A stretch of DNA of 64,000 nucleotides from Cyclaneusma minus (taxonomy: Eukaryota; Ascomycota; Leotiomycetes; Marthamycetales; Marthamycetaceae), in contig JAKZHN010000029.1 in NCBI GenBank assembly GCA_037179335.1, forward strand, positions 372,001-436,000, in the 5' to 3' direction. Positions 1-10,493 of the stretch are shown piece by piece. A program made the position numbers and the translations under genes. The notes below the pieces were generated by a model. That model was not told the origin of the DNA, searched no databases, and saw only the letters and a list, made by a program, of their open reading frames with translations. Every line of letters starts with the position of its first letter. The first letter of the stretch is position 1.

Positions 1-547
1 TGCATTTGGGGTTGTCATTATTGGGGATTCTGATGACCATCAGTGTGTTGCGATGGATTGCAAGATGGTTCATATATGCACCTGGAGAGGGGCCGGACAA
101 GGAGCAGGCAAGGAGGGAGAGAATCGAGTACAGGGCTATTGGCATTGCAGATGAAGGGGAGCCAGCGCTAAATGAGATCGAAGTTGGGAAAGGAAAGAAA
201 CGAGTCTTTGCGAAGGCTCAATACCAAGGCGGGATGTACTCCTGTAAGTGGAACTGTATTGCTAACGACTTCAATGGCCCTGGATTACTTGAGCTGTTCC
301 CAACTACTCGTATTCTCACTAAGAGAGCGGATCTGAGTTTACTTGATACTGATTGTCATATTTCACATTAGTCACTGCCACCTTCCTCGCCAATGCCGCT
401 ATGTGTATTCTTTACGACGACAAGTCCGACTCCCTTGCTCAACGACTCGGCGGTGGAATTCTGACACCCGCCTGTCTGGGCCAGAAATTCATCGACAGAT
501 TAGGTGACGACGGTTTCAAGGTGGAGCTTGTGGAGTTGCAAGATTAA
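1..547 (+). CDS. Saccharopine dehydrogenase-like oxidoreductase, 3' part (5' end outside window)
   Basis: Two exons, 3..243 and 372..547, join in frame across an intron that starts GTAAGT and ends TTAG; the beginning of the gene lies upstream of the window. The visible 138 residues start with a hydrophobic membrane-like segment, then a charged stretch, and end with a TATFLANAAMCILYD helix and a GILTPACLG motif. This is the pattern of the C-terminal region of fungal saccharopine dehydrogenase-like (trans-acting enoyl reductase type) proteins, which are membrane-associated NAD(P)-binding oxidoreductases of mostly unknown substrate. The Rossmann domain would be in the missing part, so the catalytic role cannot be checked. 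A lipid- or lysine-related reductase is possible; I assign the family only. Confidence 0.7.
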
Positions 548-1122
548 AACAGGTTTACGACGTACTGGCAATTGAATAACCCATCTGAGGGATAGGTATC
601 GTTCGAAGGGATTTAGAGGTAATTTGGGAGGCGGCTTGTGAGGGGGGTGCTGAGCCGATGGAATTAGTAGAGGCGAATGACTTGATCATAAAGGGGATCG
701 ATCCATCTACTGTCAACAGAAGCCAAGCCCTTCCATGTCAAAAATGTAATATTTGGCCGGACACTGACAGAGATCATCGAAAGGCTTCATGACAGTCAAG
801 TACATGAGTTTTGACATCGGTAATAGTATTCCCAATCACTTGGAACACCCCCAGTCACTTGGAATATCAATACCCCCAGTTACGTAGAATACCCCCAATC
901 TGAATCACTTGGAATACTTCCAGTTATTTGAATATTCCCGACTACTTGGAGTACTCCCAGTCACTTGAAAGTTGAAATTTTTTCAGTCACTTTGAATGTT
1001 CCTGATCACTCGGGATAAGGAATCTGTTTGGGCTTGCCATCCATCGATAAACCCCTACCTAAATCTCACAATATACACGAGCGTTCGATGTTCATTGCCC
1101 TGGCGTTGAGCTGCTCCCTTCT
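548..1122. other. Intergenic region with a 19-bp repeat array
   Basis: Convergent spacer between the oxidoreductase and the Pol4 gene. About 190 bp of it is a degenerate tandem array (826-1017, listed separately). No coding signal is visible in the rest. Confidence 0.6.
826..1017 (+). repeat. Degenerate ~19-bp tandem array (forward orientation)
   Basis: About nine imperfect units of the form GGAATACYCCCAGTCACTT follow one another with small length changes. The block CCCAGTCACTTGGAATA is the best conserved part. Same family as arrays near 2.7, 10.1, 12.2, 16.9, 26.2, 27.8, 40.9 and 48.8 kb. Confidence 0.85.
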
Positions 1123-3291
1123 TTATCCAGTGCATCTCTCGCTCGGCTCTCTGTAACCCAACCCAAGACCCTCAAACATCCTTTTCTCAGCCTCGATCAT
1201 CGTTTCGGCCTTTCCCCTGACGGGATCACTGATCACAAGCTCCTTATCTTTCCAGGTCACCACCCTTTCTCCTTCCAGGTCAATCCAACTGCCATCTATT
1301 CGGCTCCTTACCCCGGAGCTATCGAACTTCGCATTCAATCTGGCTTTGCAATACCGTCGCAAATCCCGCTGGAAAGTCGTCCCAGAAGTCCAGCCTGCAA
1401 CGGCACATCCCACTGTTTTCCAAGGCGAGATGATTATGTCCACTCGGCGATGGGTATTCGGGTTCTTTTTCTTCTTCTCATTTCCTTGCTCATCATATTC
1501 TTTGGGAAAATCCGGATACTGCCAAGCCACAAGTGCTTTATCCAGAGTGTCGAAGCCGCTGCCCGCTTTTGGATTTACGCCCTTCCAAGCTACTGGTTTT
1601 TGGCCGCGCTCCGAATTCGCAGTCGACAGACTCAGTGTATGGGTGATGTACTCCGCGTCCTCCAACGCTTGCACAAGATCTTCTATGAAGCCAAGAGTAG
1701 CTTCCTCGTCTCGATGGCTCAATACCACGTCAACATCCCCGCTTTGTTCTTTGCCACGTCGATACCCCCCAACTATGCAAATCTCGAAGCCAGGATTGAT
1801 CCTTCTAGCATGGGATATGATGACGTCTGCGATAGATTCGACTTCTGACTTGGGGATGGGTTTTGCGAAGTCGTCGTAGAATTTGACTCCAATCTGCTGG
1901 ACTCGTGTGAGAGAAGCCCATCCGTACTCAACAACATCGTCTAAATCTCTCCATCCCTGATTATAAAACTTTTGAGCAGTAGCCGTGTTCACTCCCCAAA
2001 TGTTGTAGAAAAGAAATAGAGCCTTCAACTTCGAGTCCGTTTCAAGTCCATCGGCTTCGCTAAGGTGACCGGTATCCTTCCATTGTTGAAAAAGCGAGGC
2101 TATCTTGTGGTCGCAGCCTGGTAAACGCAGTATCTCTCCAGGGGACTTGATCGCATAAGGATATGCAGCTATTACGGCGATACTAGTGGAGTAAGCTCTG
2201 ACACCCGTCTCCTCACCTAGAAGGTCACGAACGGTACGCATTTTCTTGAGGGCATCAATGAATCCATCATTGGGACTGTGCAGGGGAGTTGGGCGCTCAC
2301 AGGCGTAGGGTGTCTCCAGGTATGCTGGGAGGGGTGGAAGGTGAGCGGCTTCTTCATGCTCAGAGGTCGTTTCATGAAGAAGGTGAGTAGGACGTGTCAC
2401 AGAACCGTGGTCGGGCTTTCGATGACCAGAGCCTGGTTGGTGTGAAGGTGGAATAGTTGTTGAGACCGCCTTTTCGTAAGTGCTTGCTTTGGGTTGAGTT
2501 GAAGTCGAGTCATGCTTCTTAGCCTAAGGAGTGTCAGTGTGATTGATTATATACAGTGACCGTAGGACCAAAAAAAGTCTGAGTACGGTATGGAGTCTCG
2601 GAACTATTACGAATATCCCAAATGACCAGGAGTACTCCAAATAACCAGGAATATTCCAAGGAACTTGGGATATTCCAAGTGATCTGGGACATCTCAAGTA
2701 ATTCGGAGCATCCTCAGGAATTGAAAATATTCCGAGTGATTGGGACCATGATCATTCACTGGTCTCAGCCCGTATTCAGACTTTTTCCAGGGCACTGTAG
2801 GACAACGAACTTATTTAACTTACATTGGAAGCGCCGGTAGGTTTCTCAATCCGCTTGCCTTCGAAGACCAAGTAGTCATCCAGGGACAGCAATTTTTTCT
2901 CCTTGACACAATCTTGGAACCACGCCAGTCTTACGATCTTGATGGTATCGCCCCAATCTACCTCCGGCTGACCTTGGCTATCCCGGTCGACAATGACAGC
3001 CTCTTCCTCGGTCTCGCTTTCTTTTCTGCGCCGCTTCTGCGGTGGCTCGGAGTCTCCAGGGGCTACAGCTGGCTGGCGAACCACCTCCTCGCACCATATG
3101 CCTTTGCTGCGTAGCTCAAAAGCGGCTCTCTGCTTGGTTGTAACTTTTCCTAGGAAAAGCTTGGCTTCTTTTGCGTCATATGTCAGGTTGGGAATCTGGT
3201 CCTCAAGCTCGTGTAGGACGTCCTCGGGTAAGTGAGTTTGGAGTAAGTAGACCGGTATTGGCGGAAACTGAAATTCTGTGGTGATAGCCAT
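1123..3291 (-). CDS. pol4: Family X DNA polymerase (Pol4 / polymerase lambda-like)
   Basis: Exons 3291..2824 and 2523..1123 join in phase 0 to give 622 residues, about the size of fungal Pol4. The first ATG is at 3291. Exon 1 holds a divergent BRCT-like region with a basic stretch (QKRRRK). Exon 2 holds the polymerase: helix-hairpin-helix segments, a GGYRRGKEQSGDVD block with the metal-binding Asp pair (about D419 and D421), a third Asp in RRVDIIIS (about D518), and a thumb with GWTSGTTFQRDLR. Enzymes of this family fill gaps in nuclear base-excision repair and non-homologous end joining, and the BRCT domain recruits them to the end-joining complex. The single 300-bp intron is half occupied by the dispersed 19-bp repeat. 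Confidence 0.93.
2606..2752 (-). repeat. 19-bp repeat array inside the pol4 intron
   Basis: About seven degenerate units read GGATATTCCAAGTGATCTG on the plus strand, which is the reverse complement of the array at 826-1017. It occupies about half of the intron 2524..2823, leaving the donor, branch and acceptor regions free. Confidence 0.8.
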
Positions 3292-4411
3292 GTTCAACAG
3301 CTATGTGAAGAAGCAGGTATGAAGCCCTGTGCCATCGTCCTGTTGGCTTGTCTTCATCAAGGTCCTCTCATCGCTCTGTGTGGCCGTTTGGAAGGCACTT
3401 GCATGTTGGGGAGCGAAGGGTAAAGTTTATGGCGAGACGGTATCGGCTGTTTACTTTTCTGAAGGAAGCCCAAGCGAGGGAGTATGGCTAAACATGTGTT
3501 TTTCTCGTTTTTAATAATGTTGTGTCGAAGTTGATGGTGAACAATGACGATAATGCCATTTATTTTCGCGGTCTGGGGAATATCAACAGACACCCCTAAA
3601 ATGCTCATGGCACACCACCGCTGCGACTCTCGACCAAATGATTCAGTTACCAATACTTGGATCTGACTTGCCCTTACTGGTTGACAATTTGAAGGCATTG
3701 GACGGGATCCGAGTACCTGGACCCTATTACTTGTTTACCGTTTGGTTAGGTTAGACTTTTATACTCTAACTCTGAATTGGAGTATGTGCCTTGCTGTGGT
3801 TAATCTTATCGATAAGGCCGTCGGACTTGGCTCCGTCACCACCGCTGCACCCCCAGGTTATGTACATCAGTATTTCGCCTTATGCTGTCCACTATTCCTA
3901 GCTGAACTCACAAGGTGGTAATTTTAGGGATCTGTCATTGAAGGCCTTCGATATGGTACCACTGGGTACTTGGCGATAAGACATCATTATGGCGGGGAAC
4001 ATCCCGGAACAGTGGTCCGCTCAGAAAGGCGAAGAAGAATCACGAAGGAACACATGGTCGCTCTCAGGTGAAGCAACCTCCATGCTGTGCCTCTGTTTTT
4101 CACGAAGTCTTGACGGTCGGCAGCTATGCTTTGCGTCGGTCAGGCCCCCTTTCTTATATTGTCTGTCTCTGAAATCAATAGTGCAAGCAAGCGGCAGTCG
4201 GGTTGTGCATCACGAGGCCGGTGGCCCTGACTCTGACCTCGGTCTCTTCCGAACCACCGCAACTGCCTTCTCCACACTATGAACAACCGCTCAACTTGCT
4301 CCAACTTCTCCTCCTTATTTGCGCCAGTCTCCCCTCGCTCTCGAACCTCCGATCCAACCCTCTTTGAATGACTGCCGGCTCCGCGCACCCCTCTCTCCCC
4401 GCCCAACCACC
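3292..4411. other. Divergent intergenic region pol4 / CLC
   Basis: 1.1 kb shared upstream region. The last 150 bp before the CLC start are pyrimidine-rich, as in a fungal leader. Short open frames here lack conserved features and look like chance. I see no repeat or RNA gene. Confidence 0.5.
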
Positions 4412-7400
4412 ATGGGGAACTCTCGATTCCTCGACATGGAGTCGGCTAGCTCCACAGCTCCCCCTTCGCCGACGTCGAGTAGGCCCCATCATATCGACCT
4501 TTCGGCAAGCCTCACCCAGCATTTGGACGAGAATACGCCGTTACTGGCCAATTCCGCCCACTCTGCGCGCTCCAGAGGCATTGCGAATAGCGGCACCGCG
4601 ACTCCCAAACGTTTCCTGTCTCGCCATCACAGCACGAATGGTGAGTAACCTACCCGGGTGACGAAGAAGCTCTCTCGATGAAGAGTTGTTGGGCCACTGC
4701 AAAGTTAAACGAGCGCTGACAAGTAACCCCCCTTCCCAGGCAGTTTACGTGCCGCCCACAAGAATCACGAACGCCATGGATCTCGTCGCCCAGGCCATGG
4801 AGCTTCTTTGTCTGCAAGCCAGAGCCAGAGCCATCTCAGCCAGCTGTTGCAGAATTCAATCGCCTCGCTTCCTTCTAATGATCGAGTTTGGTACGATCAG
4901 TTTACATGTACCGACTGGGTCCACGATAGTCTCGCAGATGCATATCGAGTCCAGGCTCTGAGAAGTAGAAAGGATCTCAGGGGACGGATACAGGCCTTCT
5001 TCGATGGCGGCCAAGGCTGGATTCTAAGCGCCCTTGTCGGATGCGTAACGGCCGCTATAGCATATACCGTGGATGTGACCGAGACCGTTGTTTTTGATTT
5101 CAAAGATGGCTACTGTTCTACAGGGTGGTACAAAAGTGAACGGGTTTGTTTCCCCCATTTCGTTGCCAGTTGCCATGCTTTGCTCGTGTTTATGGATGGA
5201 TATCTGGTCAGTTGACGCTGAGGATCATTGCATGATCTCAGCTATCACCGAGCACCTTGAATTGGGCTTCCGATAGCTCTGTGACATGATATTTATTGAC
5301 ACTCATTCCCGAGACTTGAGGACTCTGGGATTTGGTTTGATAAGATCAGGCTATCGCCGTCTAGCTTTTAGTCCAAGGGACCCAGGCTGTAACCATGCTT
5401 CGCTCTTTCTCCCGTTCCGCTGTTCTAGTGCTTTTATACAGTACTGACGGAATGATACTAGAGTTGCTGTCCTTCTGGGGGTACTTGTGATGCCTGGAAT
5501 TCATGGTCAGACGAGATTTCCGTGCCTTTCATGGGGAAGCAAGGCGTAGAATTTGTCGTCTATCTTGTGCTCGTCGTTGCTTTGGCTACCGTCTCTTGCC
5601 TATTGGCTCTGACCACGAAGACCGTCGTACCGTCTGCTTACCATATATCTACTCTTGACGAAAATCTGGGTGCTCTGAATCGCTCACAAGACAAAGAAAC
5701 ACTCGCATCCTCAGACGCCCCGACCCCGCCCATGGTCTACTATCCTGCTGCTGGTAGCGGTGTTGCTGAAGTCAGGGTGATACTCAGTGGCTTCGTTCTG
5801 CACGGCTTCTTGGGAGTGAAGACCCTGGTCATCAAGACACTGGGCCTGATTCTCGCTGTCGCTTCTGGAATGAGTCTCGGGAAGGAAGGACCATTTGTGC
5901 ATATCGCGACCTGTGTAGGCAACATTGCCTGCAGGTTGTTTGCCAAGTATGACGGGAACGATGGGAAACGACGAGAGGTATTGTCAGCAGCAGCTGCAAG
6001 CGGCGTTGCTGTGGCATTTGGGGCTCCAATAGGTAGGCCTCCCATCCTAATCATACCTGGGCTGTTCCGGTTGCTTGAGATGTCTGTAATTGTTTGGGAT
6101 ATCCCAATCAATGAGATGCATTCAAGTAAATTGAGTTGTCTCTAGCCATAAGAGGCCGTCCAAGCTGGTCGAAAGGGACCCAGTCTTTGCAAACAGCCGA
6201 AATATCTGAACGCAATTTTGCACAAGCACTGACAAATTTATAGGCGGTGTTCTTTTCGGATTGGAAGAGACTTCTTATTTCTTCCCGGCCAAGACTCTTT
6301 TCCGAACATTCTTCTGTTGCATCACGGCGGCGTTATCTCTGAAGTTCCTGAATCCATACGGCACCGGCAAAATCGTCATGTTCGAGGTCAGATACCTGAC
6401 CGACTGGGAGTTCTTCGAACTTGTACCTTTTATGGCTCTCGGCGTCCTAGGGGGAGCATGCGGTGCTCTATTCATCAAAGCCTCGCGTATCTGGGCGAGG
6501 ACGTTCCGCCAGATCAAGGTAGTGAAACGGTATCCCTTGGTAGAAGTGATGCTAGTTGCTCTTGTGACTGCCCTCACAGGCTACTGGAACGCCTATACCA
6601 AACTGCCTGTCGCCAAGCTGCTCTTCAACTTGGCAGGGCCATGTGACAGCGACAGGGTGGATACCTTCGGATTGTGCCCGAACGATATTGACGGCATACA
6701 TGCTGTCTTGGAGGAACTGACTATCGCTTTCTTCATCAAAGCCTTCTTGACCATCATCACCTTTGGAATAAAAGTTCCATCTGGTATTTACGTGCCTTCA
6801 ATGGTAGTCGGCGGATTCCTGGGCCGAATTGTCGGTCATATCGTCCAGTTGATCGTTCTCCGTTACCCAGACCACGCCATGTTTGAGAGCTGCGCTGCGC
6901 ATCCCAGTGGTACTTCATGTATCACCCCTGGAGTCTACGCCCTCATAGCAGCCGGGTCAACCATGTGCGGAGTCACCAGATTGTCAGTGACCCTGGCAGT
7001 CATTCTCTTCGAGCTTACCGGAAGTCTTCACTACGTCCTTCCATTCTCGCTAGCGATCTTGGTGGCCAAATGGACAGCTGATGCCATGGAGCCCCTGAGC
7101 ATATATGTACGTCTTCAGTCCTCTTGCTTCGGCTGATTTTTTTCTGGTTGCACTACTCAAGTAGTCCGGGTTGCTCCTTGTTACTTGGCTTACTGTCAGG
7201 GACTTGGGCTATTCCCCGAGTTCGGGCTTTGTGCTGTTACGAGGGGCAACTCCATAATTCTTCGAATTGGACTGCGCAGAAGAATTTTCTTCACCGACTC
7301 ACTTTTTTTGCTAACGACTTATAGGATCTCCTCACCAACATGAATTCATACCCCTTCCTTAACAACAAACACAAGCCTGTCTTCACGTCCGAACTCGCCG

Positions 7401-7941
7401 ACATCACACCGCGTCTACGCAAGGAGCGGGTGATTGACATCTCCACGTCGCCCCTTGTGCCCGCCCGCATCTTGCGCCAGAAGTTCGAGCTGCTCCACAG
7501 CGCAGGCGAACTAGACGGCGGTTTGCCGATCATCCGGGATGACATACTGGTTGGCCTAATTCCGCTTCCGGACCTCGAGTTTGCCCTCGACGGGCTGGAA
7601 GACGAGGAGAACAGCCTGTGTCTGATGGCTAATGTTATGAGATTGGATGATTCCGATGAGGAGGCGGAGAGCGATCCAACGGACTTTACGCCGTATATCG
7701 ATCCGGTAAGTCTTGCTGCTAGGCCGAGAGTAGTTCCGTGGGAGAAAGATGGCTAATTATCTGAAAGGCACCACTATCACTTGATATCCATACTCCGATG
7801 GATTTAGTATATGAATGTTTTGTGAAGCTTGGACTGAGATACATTTGTGTGCTCAAGGAAGGATGTTACAATGGCATTATGCATCGCAAGATGTTCATCA
7901 AGTATATGCGAGAGCTGGAAGAAGAGGAGGGTATGCATTAA
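4412..7941 (+). CDS. CLC-type voltage-gated chloride channel / chloride-proton exchanger
   Basis: Six exons (4412..4640, 4740..5143, 5462..6032, 6244..7106, 7325..7705, 7768..7941) join in frame to 873 residues. The start ATG has an ACCACCATGG context. After a cytosolic N terminus come the CLC hallmarks: WYDQFTCTDWVHD, GYCSTGWYKSER followed by a Cys-rich loop, GSGVAEVRVILSG (the first selectivity-filter helix, with Ala where many CLCs have Pro), GKEGPFVH with the gating Glu near residue 353, GAPIGGVLFGLEE, and VPSGIYVPSMVVGG. Two CBS-like segments follow in the C-terminal cytosolic part. The gating Glu suggests exchanger activity. It resembles yeast Gef1-type proteins of Golgi/endosome or plasma membrane; the compartment cannot be read from sequence. 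Intron 3 contains a small remnant of the 19-bp repeat. Confidence 0.93.
6085..6130. repeat. Possible remnant of the 19-bp repeat in CLC intron 3
   Basis: About two units (TTTGGGATATCCCAATCAAT and a following ATTCAAGTAAATTG) resemble the dispersed family. It is too short to be sure. Confidence 0.35.
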
Positions 7942-8651
7942 GAGCGGCGAATGTGATTTTAGGTGCATAGCATTGTGAGATAAGCCGGCATTACTTGGCG
8001 TTGAAGTCGGAGGTGCATCGCATTGGAAGATCTTGCTGAAGCTCATGGGGTTGGCCAGCAATGGTCTTGTCCCCTCATCCTGCATTTTGCATCAAATGGT
8101 GTCTTCAGGGAGATCATTCTCATTTTTGGGCGTTGCTGTCTTGACTGGTCATGTCTTTCAAGAAATAATTCAATAATCCAGTACTAAGTCCGCTAGTGAT
8201 TCCAGAACTAGCCTCCGTCCTTCCCCTGGCCCCCTACTTACCCTATCTAAGGTGTCTAAGCCAGAGCACGAGAGCCTCCGACAAGCTTAGCCTCTTCTAA
8301 AGCGAGCATGCAAACTCCTCGAGTCCTGCTTGGACTTCCCCGATTACAGAAGTTTCGTGCCTCGGGTACTCAAGATCCAGCAGTCTAGCTTCGACTTTTG
8401 TTAGTGACCCGCTCACAGGTTGTTCGGCTAGGCGGGTTTAATCATAGGTATCATGTAAATTCATCGCTCTATCAGCCCAAAACTCCAGCAGCGGGGAAAT
8501 CGTGCTGCTCAAAATGAAAAAACACTGCCCGCCGCCATGTCTAACCGCAATAATACCCTATGCTCCATCATTTGCTCGTTATTCCAGTCATCTTTCGGCC
8601 CTGCGTTCGAGATACTAAATCAGGCTCAAAATAACGCCATCATAACTCTCT
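7942..8651. other. Convergent intergenic region
   Basis: Holds the 3' ends of the CLC and GPI-protein genes. A 20-bp direct repeat (GTGCATAGCATTGTGAGAT near 7961 and GTGCATCGCATTGGAAGAT near 8011) lies just past the CLC stop. Nothing else is apparent. Confidence 0.45.
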
Positions 8652-9208
8652 TCACAATCCAGCAGCCATGACAGCAGCGGCCATCAAAGCAGCAGCTCCA
8701 ACCGCACCCGTCTGAACAGCCTTGTTGGCACCTCCAGAGCTAGTGCTCGTCGAAGTAGCCGCACTTCCAGTTGTCGTAGTAGCAGTGTGAATAAGAGTGC
8801 TGATCTGTGCGCTGAGCGAGCTCTTGTCGGAACTGACCTCGCTACGGAGAGATGAGATGTCGCTGCTAATGTCCGATCTCCTGGATGTGGCAGCGGAGAT
8901 ACGGCTGCTGAGGCTGGAATGGCGCGAGCTGGCCGCGTCGGAGGCAGATGCTGCGTCGGAGGAGAGGCGCGAAGAGAAGTCGCCTGTTATGCTGGAGAAG
9001 TCGCTGGAGATGCTGGATTTGAAGGACGCAATGGGTCCGCCGGGCGTGGCGGTGGTGATAACAGTACCACTGTCTGTGGTGGTAGTCTGGGCCTGTGGGC
9101 TTCGGTTAGTTGGAGGTCTTTCGGAATAGGAGTGGTAGGGGGTAGGTCGAGACATACAGCTGCAATGGCCGCTAGAGCTAGGAGAATGCTGGGAAGTTGG
9201 AATTGCAT
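8652..9208 (-). CDS. Small serine-rich secreted protein with GPI-type C terminus
   Basis: Exons 9208..9158 and 9092..8652 (donor GTATGT, acceptor CACAG) give 163 residues. The first exon encodes exactly a hydrophobic signal peptide (MQFQLPSILLALAAIAA). The middle is more than one third Ser and Thr, with Ile/Leu/Val/Phe at regular spacing (for example SSDISSLRSEVSSDKSSLS), which looks like a serine-rich amphipathic or coiled-coil rod. The end is a small-residue SGGAN region followed by about 18 hydrophobic residues with nothing after, the classic signal for GPI attachment. A cell-wall or plasma-membrane surface protein, probably O-mannosylated, is the likely role. I do not recognise a named family. 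Confidence 0.75.
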
Positions 9209-10063
9209 GATGGCTGCGAGGTATATGGCAAATTGACCGTTCGATTGGGTGCGATCGACTCGTGATTGCCTTATGGGATAGATTCGTCTCCGGACGCAAG
9301 TTCTGAAAGCGAAGTTTGGCTCGATATTGTCTGCTTGAATGTCGAGATAGAAGAAAGAGAGAAGATGTGGAAAGGCTTACAAGAAGCAAGCATATGTGAA
9401 ACTTGGAAGGGCCTACCTACGTACTGACTGTTCAACAAGGTGGTGGAGAACAGTAATACTCCATCATAACAAATCACAGCTCCCGACGGCACTTTGAGCC
9501 TGGTGAAGGTAAGCAGAGCCGCTGGGCCACACGCGTCCACACCTGCAGTACTACAAAGCCGGTCGGAGAAGGGTTCAGTTGGCCGAGATCTGGGGGATCA
9601 TCACTGGATCAGGGACTGCATAGCCACATGTTGGGACCTTGACCTGAAGGCTGATTCGTAGGAATGCTTGCTGTGGGTGACGAAACAGTTGTGGCTTGCC
9701 ATGATGACGGGGCACAGGCACAAGGGCACAGGGGGTGATGCAGGCTTAGGTGAGCCGGGGGTTGTGTTGTGAGCAGACCGAACTTGGATTCGTTGGAGCC
9801 GCGAGTATTGCGGCAACTTGTGTGTGGACTATGATGTACGAAATCCTGTTCGTCCGTCATCGTCATTGATGATCCCAGCGTGCAGTCGGCACAATTGTTT
9901 GTTATCAGAATGTGTTTGAAGTTATGGAAAAGATATCAACATCTAAGGTAGCTGGCAAATTTGTGTAATCTCGACCCCCACCGGGATCGACACGACAGGG
10001 ATTAATTCATGTTTAGCCCATCACTTGCTCGTTCCCAATCTCGAGGGGAGAAATTCCTGAGAA

Positions 10064-10166
10064 GTCCCCAATTACTGGGAATACTCTCAGTGACCGAGGA
10101 TATTCCCAATCACTCCGAATACTCTCGATTTCTCTGAATATCCCCAGTTCCCCTGGATGTTTGACT
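10064..10166 (+). repeat. 19-bp repeat array, forward, subtype 1
   Basis: About five units such as GGAATACTCTCAGTGACCG and GGATATTCCCAATCACTCC follow one another, continuing into GAATACTCTCGATTTCTCT. Confidence 0.8.
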
Positions 10167-10194
10167 GACACACTTTTGAACTGAGGACATGGAA

Positions 10195-10468
10195 GGCTTC
10201 AAGAAATCCAAGTGCTTAGGAGGAATCCAAGTAATTCAGAAAGCCCAAATCATTGAGAGAAATTTCAAATAACTGGAAGACATCCAAGTGATTGAGAAAA
10301 ATGCAAGTGGTTATGAAAGCTCAAATCATCAAGAGAAATCCAAATAACCGAGAGGAATTCTAGGTAATAACTACCTTAGGTAAGGTAAATCCAAGTGATT
10401 GAGAGGAATCCGAATAGTTGAGAAAGTTGAAATGATTATGAAAGATCCAAGTAATCGGAAATAAGGGT
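10195..10468 (-). repeat. 19-bp repeat array, reverse, subtype 2
   Basis: Around twelve units of the form GAGGAATCCAAGTGATTGA on the plus strand, the reverse complement of a GGATTCCTCTCAATCACTT variant. It faces the forward array at 10064-10166, so the locus is an inverted pair of two subtypes, ending about 25 bp from the SDR stop codon. Confidence 0.8.
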
Positions 10469-10493
10469 AGGAATCACTAATCACCCAGACAGC

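Larger units (their letters stand above)
9209..10493. other. Intergenic region with two opposed repeat arrays
   Basis: The upstream region of the GPI-protein gene fills the left part, with no convincing ORF. The right 400 bp, next to the SDR stop codon, are occupied by 19-bp repeats in both orientations (10064-10468). Confidence 0.5.

Noticed and set aside
826..1017. CRISPR-like spaced repeats
   Set aside because: Units are degenerate and directly tandem with no constant repeat and unique spacers, and the genome is eukaryotic. No cas-like gene is present.
1346..1879. Plus-strand frames of 177 and 132 codons over pol4
   Set aside because: They lie opposite the conserved polymerase catalytic domain and lack any family features.
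8797..9236. Plus-strand frames over the serine-rich gene
   Set aside because: Complement of serine codons gives Leu/Glu/Arg-rich frames; the sense strand has signal peptide, intron and GPI signal.
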